DNA of 64,000 bases from JACVRN01 sp036389255 (GTDB lineage Bacteria > Acidobacteriota > Blastocatellia > Pyrinomonadales > Pyrinomonadaceae): the NCBI GenBank assembly GCA_036389255.1, contig DASVQI010000024.1, positions 1-64,000 of the forward strand. Direction: 5' to 3'. Positions 25,645-34,210 of the stretch are shown one piece after another. Below the pieces are notes generated by a model. The model worked only from the letters and a program-made list of their open reading frames with translations, had not been told where the DNA came from and searched no databases. The translations under genes and the position numbers were made by a program. Each line of letters starts with the position of its first letter. Within the stretch, counting starts at the first letter, position 1.

Positions 25645-26481
25645 TCAATACTGAATCAGGCTGCCTTCACGCTTGGCGCGTCGTATGGCGCGCGTGAAGA
25701 CCCAGAGCGAGAAGGGAAGCAGCACGGCAAGGAAGAGAAGGAGCGTGAGAAGCGGCTCGCGCACTTCTGCCAGCCCCTGTCCTTCTATGAGCACGCGGCG
25801 TATGCCGTCCAGCCCGTAGGTCGGAGGCAGAATGCGCGAGACGCTGCTGAAGCCCGCGCCCAGAAGCTGTGTCGGAAAGAAGACGCCGGAAAAGAGGGCC
25901 GAGCCCGTGCCGAGTAGAACCGCGAACGGGTCGCCGCGCTTGAAGACCATGGCGAAGCTTGCAGAGAGAATCCCAAGGCAGGAGAGAACCAGCGTCGTCA
26001 GAACCAGAAAGAGAAGCGCGAGCCAGTAGCTCCCCTGAAAATGCACGCCGTAGAACAGCCAGCCGAAGAAGAGATACAGAAATGAGAAGAGCGTGGCCTG
26101 CACGAAATCCCACGCAGAGCTTGCCACTACGACCGTGGGGACGTTTATGGGCGTCAGCAGCACGCTCTCCAGCGTGCCCTGCGTCTGCTCAGCGCGAATC
26201 GCGTTGGCAAGGCTTGAAAAGCCTGTCATGAAATAGTTTAGAACCGCAAGGCCGGTAATCCACGCGGCCAGTGGGTCGCGCCATTGTGCAAAGGGGCTTT
26301 CGGCGCAGGGACAATCGGCGCGTCCGGTGAAGGTCTTGGAGATGAAAAAGAGCGTCGTGACCATCAGTAGAATCGTCAGCACCCGCAGGAAAAACTGTAG
26401 ACGATAAGAGAGCATCAACTGGAAATCGCGCACGACGAACGCCCGTACGCGACGAAGCAGAAGCTTAACCGAGCGCAGCAT
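25645..26481 (-). CDS. ABC-2 type transporter permease
   Basis: A 278-residue membrane protein with about six transmembrane helices of the ABC-2 exporter fold (RVLTILLMVTTLFFISKTF, then LTTLVLSCLGILSASFAMVF with the family's conserved late loop). Its start overlaps the preceding ATPase gene by 17 nt, so the two certainly form one transporter. Relatives export polysaccharides, lipids or drugs, or power gliding; the substrate is not evident. Confidence 0.88.
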   Translation of the reverse strand: MLRSVKLLLRRVRAFVVRDFQLMLSYRLQFFLRVLTILLMVTTLFFISKTFTGRADCPCAESPFAQWRDPLAAWITGLAVLNYFMTGFSSLANAIRAEQTQGTLESVLLTPINVPTVVVASSAWDFVQATLFSFLYLFFGWLFYGVHFQGSYWLALLFLVLTTLVLSCLGILSASFAMVFKRGDPFAVLLGTGSALFSGVFFPTQLLGAGFSSVSRILPPTYGLDGIRRVLIEGQGLAEVREPLLTLLLFLAVLLPFSLWVFTRAIRRAKREGSLIQY

Positions 26482-27559
26482 TCTTCTTCACCTCTTCTTC
26501 CTGCTGAAAGGCCGTCAGCACGTCAAACAGCGTGGCCCGCTCGGACTCTACCCCGAGCACCTGCGCGCCCCGAGCACCCGCCAGAGCCTTCAAAACCTTA
26601 TCCAGCGTGTCGTCATTCATCTCGCGCATGAAAGCTAAGACAATCGCGCCCGGCTGCTCCGTGATTTCAAGCTCGCTCACGACAGAAGCCAGAGAGACTT
26701 CTATGGCCTGCCGCTCGACGCCGCGCAAGGTAAGACGCACGCGCTCCGTCTGTTTGTGAAGGGCGCGAAGGTTCCGGGGCGTGTCCACCGCTCGTATGAT
26801 TCCCTGACCGATGACGGCTACGCGGTCGCAAAGCTCCTCTACCTCGGTCAGGTTATGTGAAGTGAGAAGGATAGAGACGGGCGGCTCGAAACGCACAAGC
26901 TGGCTGATGACCGCTCTGAGGCGCGCGGCGGCCAGTGGGTCTAGCGAGCGCGTGGGCTCGTCCAGCAGAAGCACCGGCGGGTTAGGCAGCAGCGCACGCG
27001 CAACCGCAAGGCGCTGCTTGTTACCCGTGGAAAGCTCTCCGAAGCGGCGACCCGCATCTTCAAACTCGAAGAGATTCAAAAGCTCGTCTATGCGACGACG
27101 CGCTACGCGCTCTTCCATGCCGTAAAGCCTTGCGAAGAAGAGCAGGTTCTGCCGGGCCGTCAAGCGCCAGTAAAAGCTGCGCTCTTCTGCCGTCGCAAGC
27201 CCTATGGAAGCACGCACCCTCTCGGCATCCCGAACGCTGTCAAAGCCTCTCACCGTGACAGCCCCCGTAGTCGGCTGCACCAGCGTCGCAATGATTTTCG
27301 TGAGAGTGGTCTTGCCCGCGCCGTTCGGCCCTATGAGGCCAAAGATTTCACCTTCGCGCACTTCGAGCGAGACATCGCGCAGGGCTTCGACGGGCGGCCT
27401 GCTGCTTCGGCGGAAAAAGCTCTTGAGACGCGCAAGCGGGACGGGATAAGTTTTGGAGAGATGATTGATTGAGACGGCTACGGCGCGACCAGCTTCAGTG
27501 CCCGGCTCCCGCGAGGCATCAACCGTCTCACGTAGTCGAGCATCTCTTTCATCCTCCAT
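26465..27559 (-). CDS. ABC-2 transporter ATP-binding protein
   Basis: CcmA/NodI-type ATPase with Walker A GPNGAGKTT, signature LSTGNKQRLAVARAL, Walker B LLLDEPTRSLD and switch histidine in LLTSHNL. About 80 C-terminal residues form an accessory domain common in ABC-2 ATPases. Longer in-frame starts exist at 27622 (overlapping the upstream permease gene) and 27589. The start at 27559 is preferred because GGAGAG lies 9 nt before it; the extra residues are low-complexity and charged. It works with the overlapping permease gene downstream. Confidence 0.88.
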   Translation of the reverse strand: MEDERDARLRETVDASREPGTEAGRAVAVSINHLSKTYPVPLARLKSFFRRSSRPPVEALRDVSLEVREGEIFGLIGPNGAGKTTLTKIIATLVQPTTGAVTVRGFDSVRDAERVRASIGLATAEERSFYWRLTARQNLLFFARLYGMEERVARRRIDELLNLFEFEDAGRRFGELSTGNKQRLAVARALLPNPPVLLLDEPTRSLDPLAAARLRAVISQLVRFEPPVSILLTSHNLTEVEELCDRVAVIGQGIIRAVDTPRNLRALHKQTERVRLTLRGVERQAIEVSLASVVSELEITEQPGAIVLAFMREMNDDTLDKVLKALAGARGAQVLGVESERATLFDVLTAFQQEEEVKKNAALG

Positions 27560-27596
27560 CGCCGACGGCTCTCCAGAAGTCGCTTTCATCCCCGGC

Positions 27597-28412
27597 TCAT
27601 CGCTTGCGCTGGCGCGGGTCAAGGTACTCGCGCAGCCCGTCGCCTATGAAGTTGAAGGCAAGAACAGTGAGCGCTATGGCTATGCCGGGGAAGATGAGCA
27701 CATGCGGCGCGGACATCAACGTGTTGAAGCCGCGCGCTTCGTCAATCATCACGCCCCACGAGGGAGCGGGCGGCGGCACGCCAAGGCCCAGAAAAGAGAG
27801 CGAGGCTTCGGACAGCACCGCGCCCGCCATGCCGAGGCTGGCCTGTACTATTAGCGGCTGCACTGCGTTCGGCAGTATATGCACGAAGAGTATGCGAAGG
27901 TCGCTTGCGCCCAAGGCACGCGCGGCCTGCACAAAATCGTACTCGCGCACCTTCAAGACCTGCCCGCGAATGAGTCGCGCGTAGCCTACCCATCCAATGA
28001 TGCAGAGCGCAAGGATGAGCTTGTTCAGGCCGGAGCCGAGGAAGGCCACGAGCGCTATCGCCAGCAGCAGCCCCGGAAAGGCCAGAAAGACGTTGAAGAC
28101 GTAGCCCGAAACGATGCGGTCAATCCAGCCTCCGTAATAGCCCGCGAGCGCGCCAATAATAGTGCCGGTTACGGAAGAGACAAGAACGACCACGATGCCC
28201 ACTTGTAGGGAGATGCGCGCGCCGAATATCACGCGCGAGAAGACATCGCGCCCGGTGGCATCCGTCCCAAACCAGTGCGCGGCGGAAGGCTCCCTGTAAA
28301 TGTTGGACAGGTCGGTTGCGCCCACGTCGTGCGTAGCAATCCACGGCGCGAAGATGGCCACCACCAGCAGCAGCGCCACTACAACTAATCCGAATATTGC
28401 CAAACGACTCAT
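27597..28412 (-). CDS. Peptide/nickel-type ABC permease, DppC-like
   Basis: A 271-residue inner-membrane permease of the DppC/OppC group, with an N-terminal helix, a periplasmic loop (DVGATDLSNIYREPSAAHWFGTD, split by the family's HxFGTDxxGRDxFSR motif) and five more helices. The EAA-type cytoplasmic loop ARALGASDLRILFVHILPN contacts the ATPase. It imports peptides or metal chelates with DppB. No substrate-binding protein and no DppD/F ATPases are adjacent. Confidence 0.9.
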   Translation of the reverse strand: MSRLAIFGLVVVALLLVVAIFAPWIATHDVGATDLSNIYREPSAAHWFGTDATGRDVFSRVIFGARISLQVGIVVVLVSSVTGTIIGALAGYYGGWIDRIVSGYVFNVFLAFPGLLLAIALVAFLGSGLNKLILALCIIGWVGYARLIRGQVLKVREYDFVQAARALGASDLRILFVHILPNAVQPLIVQASLGMAGAVLSEASLSFLGLGVPPPAPSWGVMIDEARGFNTLMSAPHVLIFPGIAIALTVLAFNFIGDGLREYLDPRQRKR

Positions 28413-28430
28413 AAGTAAGCTGTCGGCCCT

Positions 28431-28477
28431 CAGCTACCAGCCGTCAGCAGAAGTTAAAAGCTGACGGCTGGTAGCTG
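28431..28477. repeat. Family C dyad between dppC- and dppB-like genes
   Basis: Perfect 18-bp arms (28431-28448 and 28460-28477; CAGCTACCAGCCGTCAGC and complement) with an 11-nt loop, in the 73-nt gap between the two permease genes. On the minus strand it would form a strong hairpin between two operon members. Confidence 0.65.
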
Positions 28478-28485
28478 ATTGCTCT

Positions 28486-29481
28486 TTAAGAGACTCTAAT
28501 CCTTGGGTCTAGCCAGCGATAGACCATGTCTGTCAGCGTGTTGGCGAGGATGTAGGTGACGCTGATGACGAGCACGCAGCCTTGAATCAGGCGATAGTCG
28601 CGCTTGTTGATTCCATCCTCTACCAGCAGCAGCCCGAGGCCCGGCCAGCCGAAAATCTTCTCCGTGATGATTGCCCCGGCGAGCAACACGCCAAGCTGTA
28701 GACCTAAGATTGTAACCACGGGAATCAGGCCGTTCTTCAGCACGTGCTTGTAAACGACCTTGCTCTCGCTCAAGCCCTTGGCGCGGGCCGTGCGAACGTA
28801 ATCTTCGCCAAGCTCTTCTATCACGCTTGAGCGCACCATGCGCGTCAGTATGGCGGAGAGAGCCGCGCCCAGAGTGATTGCGGGAAGCAGTATGTCTTCA
28901 GGATAGAAGCGGCCCGAAGCAGAAAGCCAGCCGAGTTTCACGGCGAAGATGTAGACGAGCATGGGCCCAATAACGAAGCCCGGCAGGCTTATGCCAACCA
29001 GCGCAAGCACGGACGATGAGCTGTCTATCAATGTTCCCTTGTGTCGCCCGGCGAGAACGCCGAGCGGAATCGCAATAGCAACGGCTATCACAAGCGCCGC
29101 CATAGCCAGCTCAATCGTCGCCGGATAACGAGCGAAGATGAGGCTTATGACCGGCTCGTCCGTGCGGAACGAGCGGCCCATGTCGCCGTGCAGCAGCCGC
29201 CACCAGTAGTCCGTGTAGCGATTGTTTAAGCCGTGCCACTCGAAATGTCTGCTGCCCGCAGCGTCGCGCGGGAACGAGAAGAAGAAGGGCGGTCGGTCGA
29301 GCCCGTGCTTTTCACGAAACTGCGCCACCTGTTCGGGCGTGGCCTGCTCGCCAAGAATGGCTATGGCAGGGTCGCCCGGCACTAGGTCTATCAGCAGCGT
29401 GACCAATGATACGACAGTCCAGACGACCAGCAGCAGGATGGCTATGCGGCGCAACGCGCCGAGCAGCTTGTATTTCATCAC
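28486..29481 (-). CDS. Peptide/nickel-type ABC permease, DppB-like
   Basis: A 331-residue inner-membrane permease of the DppB/OppB group. It has an N-terminal helix, the conserved LVPGDPAIAILGEQATPEQV stretch, the YWRWL-like segment YWWRLLHGDMGRSF, and the EAA loop TARAKGLSESKVVYKHVLKN followed by the last two helices. It partners the DppC-like protein encoded just downstream. The periplasmic binding protein and ATPases must be elsewhere or shared. Confidence 0.9.
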   Translation of the reverse strand: MMKYKLLGALRRIAILLLVVWTVVSLVTLLIDLVPGDPAIAILGEQATPEQVAQFREKHGLDRPPFFFSFPRDAAGSRHFEWHGLNNRYTDYWWRLLHGDMGRSFRTDEPVISLIFARYPATIELAMAALVIAVAIAIPLGVLAGRHKGTLIDSSSSVLALVGISLPGFVIGPMLVYIFAVKLGWLSASGRFYPEDILLPAITLGAALSAILTRMVRSSVIEELGEDYVRTARAKGLSESKVVYKHVLKNGLIPVVTILGLQLGVLLAGAIITEKIFGWPGLGLLLVEDGINKRDYRLIQGCVLVISVTYILANTLTDMVYRWLDPRIRVS

Positions 29482-29591
29482 GAATGAAACCCGGAAAGCC
29501 CTCTCTCAAGCCTGTTCATAAATTTTGTAGTGCTTACGGCTCCTGAATAATAACAAATTGAAGTGGCGAGGGGTAATCTGAACCGGTATGA

Positions 29592-31289
29592 CTACTGGCG
29601 GGCGTCCGCGCGCTCGTCGCGCCGCACAATCAACAGGCGCTCTGGTAGCGGGCGGCGAATCAGCTCGACAGTTATCCCGCCATGACCGAATGTTTGACCT
29701 TCGGCCAGAGGACGTAGGGGGATGCCGCTCGACTTAAGGCGCGCGTAATCAGCCTCTTTGAGAAGCACAACGGCTTCCGCGTCGTGCGTTAAAAGCTCCT
29801 GAAGCTCAGCGCCCTCTTTGTCATTGACGAGCCGTGTAACTTTCGTGCCTTGCGGAAGATGAAACGCCAGCGTGTTGGCCCAGTCGGTTGTGGAATAAGA
29901 GGTGTAGACGTGACGGCTGCTCTGCGGCACGCTCGCGGCCAGTCTCTCAAGGGGGTTGTATCGGGCGAGCGCGGGCGCAAGCATCAGCCCGTACAGCAGC
30001 AGCAGAGTCCAGATGGAGAAGGCCAGCGCCCAAACGACGCGCAGCACGGAGCCTCTGTAAAGAGAGTAGAGGATGAAGAGAAAAGCGCACACGGTCAAAG
30101 CCGTAAGCACCCAGCCAAGGGCCGTGCCGAACATAAGCGCGGCGGCAATCCTGACGGAGATGAAGGAAGCTATTATCATCACGAGCGCGAGTAGAATCGT
30201 GAGCGTGTAGGTCAGGACTCTCGCGGACTTTGAAAGCTCGTTGAGCCTCGCGGCAAAGCTTCCGGTGATGAGAGCGGCGGCCGGCATGGCAGGCAAGAGG
30301 TAGTAGTCCAGCTTGAAATGCGAGAAGGAGAAGAAGATGAGCGGGAAGAAGAGCCAGAGATAAAGAAGCCTTCTTGCTCTGCGCTCGTCCGGCGAAAGGC
30401 CGCGCCCGGATTTCCAGTCGAAGTAGATGGCCGGAAGGAGCAGCAGCGACCACGGAGCGAAATCTCCAAGAAAGGAGACGGGAAGCCGCCAGAAGGGAAC
30501 TGCTGCGTACTCGTAAATCTGGCCTGTGAATCTTTGCAGGTTCTCGCCAATGAAAAAAGAGCGCAATGGCTCCAAGCCTTGATTCAGGTAGAGCAACAGG
30601 AAATATGGCCCGGCCACTATGAGTATGATGAGCGCGCCACAGAAGATGCGGAGCCTCTTCAGCATGGATAAATCGCGCGAGAGCAGAAGCTCGAAAAAGA
30701 GAGGCCCGGCGACCAGTACAATCGCCACAGGCCCCTTCGCCAGCACGCCCAAGGCTATGAATAGATAGCCGCACAGCACCATCCATTTCTCCCGCCCGTC
30801 GCTCTTTCCTGTCATCGCCAGCACGAAGCAGGCGAGCGCCGCAGTGACGCAAAGGCACAGCAGCATGTCGCTCATGGCCGTGCGAGAGAAGGCGTAGAAG
30901 ATGTAGCTGGTCATCAAACAGGCTGCGGCCAGAAGTCCCGCGTGATGGTCAAAGAGTCTTGCGCCCAGAAGATAAACGACCAGCAGAACGGAGAGAGCCG
31001 CCAGCCCGGAGGGCAGCCGGGCTGTAGCATAGTTGTAGCCGAACAGCTTGTAAGCCAGTCCCGTCAGCCAGTATTGAAGCGGCGGCTTGTTGAGCACCGG
31101 CTCATCCGGCGCGTGCGGGCTAAGCCACTCGCCCGACTGCGCCATCAACTGCGAGCCGAGCGCGAAATAGCTTTCGGCGCGCACGAAGTCTTTAGGCAAG
31201 CCCAAGTTGGAGAAGATGGCGAGGGAAGCAAAGATTAGCAGGAGTACAAGCTCTAATTTCAGCTTCTGTCGAAGATAGGGAAGTGTCAC
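29592..31289 (-). CDS. ArnT/PMT-like (GT39/GT83) membrane glycosyltransferase
   Basis: A 565-residue polytopic protein with about 12 transmembrane helices. It resembles ArnT and other polyprenyl-phosphate-dependent sugar transferases. The first periplasmic loop carries the acidic motif (DFVRAESYFALGSQL) and PDEPVLNKPPLQYWLTGLAYKLFG, where NKPPLxYWL is the typical ArnT-group signature. A C-terminal soluble periplasmic part of about 110 residues follows. It would move a sugar from an undecaprenyl-phosphate carrier to lipid, protein or polysaccharide on the periplasmic face. It has no close partner genes; the acceptor is unknown. Confidence 0.85.
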   Translation of the reverse strand: MTLPYLRQKLKLELVLLLIFASLAIFSNLGLPKDFVRAESYFALGSQLMAQSGEWLSPHAPDEPVLNKPPLQYWLTGLAYKLFGYNYATARLPSGLAALSVLLVVYLLGARLFDHHAGLLAAACLMTSYIFYAFSRTAMSDMLLCLCVTAALACFVLAMTGKSDGREKWMVLCGYLFIALGVLAKGPVAIVLVAGPLFFELLLSRDLSMLKRLRIFCGALIILIVAGPYFLLLYLNQGLEPLRSFFIGENLQRFTGQIYEYAAVPFWRLPVSFLGDFAPWSLLLLPAIYFDWKSGRGLSPDERRARRLLYLWLFFPLIFFSFSHFKLDYYLLPAMPAAALITGSFAARLNELSKSARVLTYTLTILLALVMIIASFISVRIAAALMFGTALGWVLTALTVCAFLFILYSLYRGSVLRVVWALAFSIWTLLLLYGLMLAPALARYNPLERLAASVPQSSRHVYTSYSTTDWANTLAFHLPQGTKVTRLVNDKEGAELQELLTHDAEAVVLLKEADYARLKSSGIPLRPLAEGQTFGHGGITVELIRRPLPERLLIVRRDERADARQ

Positions 31290-31375
31290 CGCAGAATTAC
31301 AGCTTTGGTAAGCGCGAAAGAATCTTTAATCGGAACGAGCGATGACTATAACACGCGCTACGGGCGGCTGTAAAA

Positions 31376-31478
31376 AACGTAGCCCGAACGATTCCGTCGT
31401 TTGCGAATGGCACGTGTAACGGCCCCGACAACCGCACACGCTTTTCGCAAGCTCAACGGATACCGTTCGAGCTACGTT
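31376..31478. repeat. Spaced 15-bp imperfect inverted repeat
   Basis: AACGTAGCCCGAACG (31376-31390) is nearly complementary to 31464-31478, about 73 nt apart, in the 261-nt gap between the glycosyltransferase and menG-like genes. The layout resembles a tiny MITE, but there is no second copy in the window and no target duplication I can define. Nothing else is seen in this gap. Confidence 0.3.
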
Positions 31479-31550
31479 TCTACAGGTTGCAGGACACGTT
31501 AGCCGAAAAGAATCATGCAGCTAGCGCCGCAACCATAAGATTAAACCGGC

Positions 31551-32285
31551 TCACTTTACGGGACGCGTCCCCATGTGTAGCGCCGCAATCCCACCGGTTA
31601 AATTTCTGTACTCGACTTCTACGAAACCGGCTTCCGTCATCATAGCGGCAAGCCGCTTCTGGTCTGGGAAGCGAGAGACGGACGCCGGAAGATATTCGTA
31701 CGCGCTCGATGAGCCGCTAATAATTCCGCCAATGCGGGGCAGCACGCGCGTAAAGTAGAACTGGAAGAGCGTGTTGAAGCCGGGCACGACGGGCTTTGAA
31801 AATTCCAGTATGCAGGCTCGGCCGCCGGGCTTGAGCACGCGCAGCAACTCGCTTAAACCCTTTTCAAGGCTCGCCAAATTACGCAGCCCGAAGGCTATGC
31901 TCACCGCATCGAAGGTTTCGTCTTTGAATGGAAGCCTGAGCGCATCCCCTTCTATAAAGAAACAACGTGCATCAGCGCCGTCCGTGGCTTTGCGCGCCGC
32001 GTGCTCCAGCATGGGGCGGCAGAAATCCAGCCCTGTGACGCGTGCGCTCGTCGCGGCTACAAGAGCAAGCGAGAGATCGCCCGTGCCGCATGCTACATCC
32101 AGAACGCGCGCGTCCGGGGAACGCAAGGCTGGTAGCAAATTCTTCGCCACCAGCTTTCGCCAGCGCTTGTCAATGTTCGCGGACAAGAGATGATTCAGGA
32201 GGTCATAGCGCCCGCTAATGCGCGTGAACATCTCGCGCACTCTCGTTGCATGATCGTTGTTTGTTCCGGTTCTCTTGTCCAGCAC
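31551..32285 (-). CDS. menG: Demethylmenaquinone methyltransferase (UbiE/MenG family)
   Basis: A 244-residue class I SAM-dependent methyltransferase that methylates the quinone ring in the last step of menaquinone (or in ubiquinone) synthesis. It shows the UbiE N-terminal signature (VREMFTRISGRYDLLNHLLS), SAM motif I VLDVACGTGDLSL, the DALRLPFKDETFDAV motif and the LRVLKPGGRACILEFSKP signature. Length is typical. Acidobacteria usually use menaquinone, hence menG is preferred over ubiE; sequence alone does not separate them. It lies 63 nt downstream of the M16-like gene. Confidence 0.92.
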   Translation of the reverse strand: MLDKRTGTNNDHATRVREMFTRISGRYDLLNHLLSANIDKRWRKLVAKNLLPALRSPDARVLDVACGTGDLSLALVAATSARVTGLDFCRPMLEHAARKATDGADARCFFIEGDALRLPFKDETFDAVSIAFGLRNLASLEKGLSELLRVLKPGGRACILEFSKPVVPGFNTLFQFYFTRVLPRIGGIISGSSSAYEYLPASVSRFPDQKRLAAMMTEAGFVEVEYRNLTGGIAALHMGTRPVK

Positions 32286-32348
32286 GAGGTTTAGCCGATT
32301 ATTGTGGGCCAGTGGTTGCGGGCGGATTGTGATTCTCTTGTGAAAAGC

Positions 32349-33815
32349 TTACGGGTTCGTGCGAGTGGCGCTTCCGGGGCCGGTAGGTTTGGGCGAAGAA
32401 GGCGGAGCTTCTTCAGCAGCCCCGCCTATGACTTCAACCTTTACGCTCCGCTCAAGCTCCGACTTCAACTGCGAGGCGCTGCCGACTACGACCGAGACCA
32501 CCGGAGCCGCAGGCGTTTTGTTAGCCGCGCTGGTTGCTGAGGCCGGAGGCGAGAAAAGTTTTACGGCGACACGCTGAACGTCCGAAGCCGTGACGGCGCT
32601 CAAAGCTCTTGCCCTGTCGGCAACTGACGGCAGCTTGTAAGTCTCCGCATCCAGCCACAGGTCTGCGACCGATTCAGGCTTCTCCGTCTGCCTGTTGAAG
32701 GTGGCGGCCAGTTCGCCCCGCGCACGCTCAAGCTCTGTTGGGGTGGGCGGCGTTCTGATTAAATCCTGCATCACTTGCTGCGCCGTCTGTAGGGCGCGAG
32801 CGGCATCGGTTGCGCGCACGCCAGCGCCCATGACGAAGCTGCCCGGAAGCACGTGCGCCTCGTGACGTACAAAGAAGGCGCTCTGCTTAAGCTCAGGCAT
32901 GGCCGCCTGCCAACGGTCGCGCGCTATCAGGGCCAGCACGCTCGCGGCTGCATAATCGCGGTCGGAGCGGGCAAGCCCGCGCGCCGCAACTCTGACCTCC
33001 GCCGATTCCGTTCCGGGAAAGTCCACCAGCAGCGTCTGTGTGTTCGGAGCCTCGGGCTGCCTGAAGGTGGAGGGGACTATGCCTTCGCTCTTGCGCCAGA
33101 CTCCCAGAAGCTGGCGAAGTGCGCGCAGGGCTCGGCCGCGCTCGACTCCTCCCACTATGACCAGCGTGGAGTTGTTAGGGTTCAAGAATCTCTCTCTAGC
33201 GTACTGAACGTCGGCGCGGTCTATGCGTGCGAGCGTGGCCGTAGTGCCTGCGAGCGGGCGGCCGTACGGATAATCACCGAAGAGACGGGCAGCGACGGCC
33301 CTGTCCGCAATCAGCGTGGGATTAGTGCCCGATTCCCGCACCATCTTGGCACGCGCATCCCGTAGCTCCGACACCCTGTCGGCAGTGAGCGAGATGTTGA
33401 CTATGGCCGTGCGCAGCAGCTCCAGCAGCCGCTCGTAGTCCTGCGCCCGTGCCAAGAGCGTTATGTTGATGGCGTTATAGTCGGTCGTAACCTCAAGCCT
33501 GCCGCCAAGCTCGCCCGTTACGTACTCGCGCGTGGTCGGGTCGGCAAAGAGCGCGTCACCCAGAATGGCCATAGTCCCTGCTTTGCCAGCCAAATCAAAG
33601 GCAGAGCCGCTATGAACGCGCAGCTTTATGAGCACGTCCGGGCTGCCGGGGCGCTCCCAGAGCAAAATGTTCAGGCCGTTGAGCAACTGCTCGCGGCGCG
33701 GCTCGGGCGGTGTCTGCGCCAGTGCCGTGAGCCCGCCCAGACAGATATGCAGAATAAGCGCTGCCGCCAGAAGGCCCATGAAATGAGCGCGAAAAGGGTT
33801 CCGGTTTAAGAGCAT
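32349..33815 (-). CDS. M16 peptidase-like protein lacking the zinc motif
   Basis: A 488-residue exported protein with a signal peptide (about 13-34, ending ALAQ) and two M16-fold halves. Where active members have HxxEH, this one reads KAGTMAILGDALF, so both His and the Glu are replaced and no zinc site remains. Such proteins normally act as the non-catalytic partner of an active M16 subunit in a periplasmic heterodimer. No active partner adjoins it. The C-terminal 60 residues are Ala/Pro/Ser-rich. The start is uncertain: 33815 or the ATG 36 nt inside. Confidence 0.82.
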   Translation of the reverse strand: MLLNRNPFRAHFMGLLAAALILHICLGGLTALAQTPPEPRREQLLNGLNILLWERPGSPDVLIKLRVHSGSAFDLAGKAGTMAILGDALFADPTTREYVTGELGGRLEVTTDYNAINITLLARAQDYERLLELLRTAIVNISLTADRVSELRDARAKMVRESGTNPTLIADRAVAARLFGDYPYGRPLAGTTATLARIDRADVQYARERFLNPNNSTLVIVGGVERGRALRALRQLLGVWRKSEGIVPSTFRQPEAPNTQTLLVDFPGTESAEVRVAARGLARSDRDYAAASVLALIARDRWQAAMPELKQSAFFVRHEAHVLPGSFVMGAGVRATDAARALQTAQQVMQDLIRTPPTPTELERARGELAATFNRQTEKPESVADLWLDAETYKLPSVADRARALSAVTASDVQRVAVKLFSPPASATSAANKTPAAPVVSVVVGSASQLKSELERSVKVEVIGGAAEEAPPSSPKPTGPGSATRTNP

Positions 33816-34009
33816 GGTCGGTTCAATTGACTGAATGACAGAGACTTAGAGTTTTTCGCCAAAATCTCAGGCGCTTTTTCGCCTATCTGAAACTTTTACG
33901 GGGAGCGACAAAACAGTTTAGATGCGGCTCACAAGGCCCGTCAACCGTTTGGCCTTTGATTGCATCAAACTGTCTGCTACCGAGTGGGTTAGCGCGGGCG
34001 CGTGCTCGC

Positions 34010-34037
34010 TTCACAGTTTAACAAAGAGTAGTATAAT
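34010..34037 (+). promoter_or_regulatory. Sigma-70-like promoter of the TonB-like gene
   Basis: TTCACA at 34010-34015, a 16-nt spacer and a perfect TATAAT at 34032-34037. Initiation near 34044 gives a leader of about 165 nt before the ATG at 34211. Upstream of the promoter (33816-34009) I see nothing distinctive. Confidence 0.65.
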
Positions 34038-34047
34038 GCGGTTTGAG

Positions 34048-34120
34048 CCTGAACGAGCCTGAAGGGTTGCTTCCCCGAAAGCCGCTCGACCGCGTTCAGG
34101 ATTGAGGTAGCGGGGCAACC
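34048..34120 (+). other. Potential pseudoknotted 5' leader
   Basis: Two interleaved helices can form in this leader. CCTGAACG (34048-34055) pairs with CGTTCAGG (34093-34100). GGTTGC plus CCCCG (34065-34070, 34073-34077) pairs with CGGGGCAACC (34111-34120). The order 5'1-5'2-3'1-3'2 is that of an H-type pseudoknot; alternatively the helices are mutually exclusive switch states. It resembles no riboswitch class I can name. Confidence 0.35.
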
Positions 34121-34210
34121 TGAAGCCCTGTGGTTTTAAGGAAGCCCTTAGACACGTCTAGAGAATTCCTGTTTTATAAATAAAAGCGTCTCCAGCTAGA
34201 GGTAGAAGAT

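Noticed and set aside
31376..31478. MITE or insertion element between menG and the glycosyltransferase
   Set aside because: Single copy in the window, imperfect arms and no definable target duplication; kept only as a low-confidence repeat.
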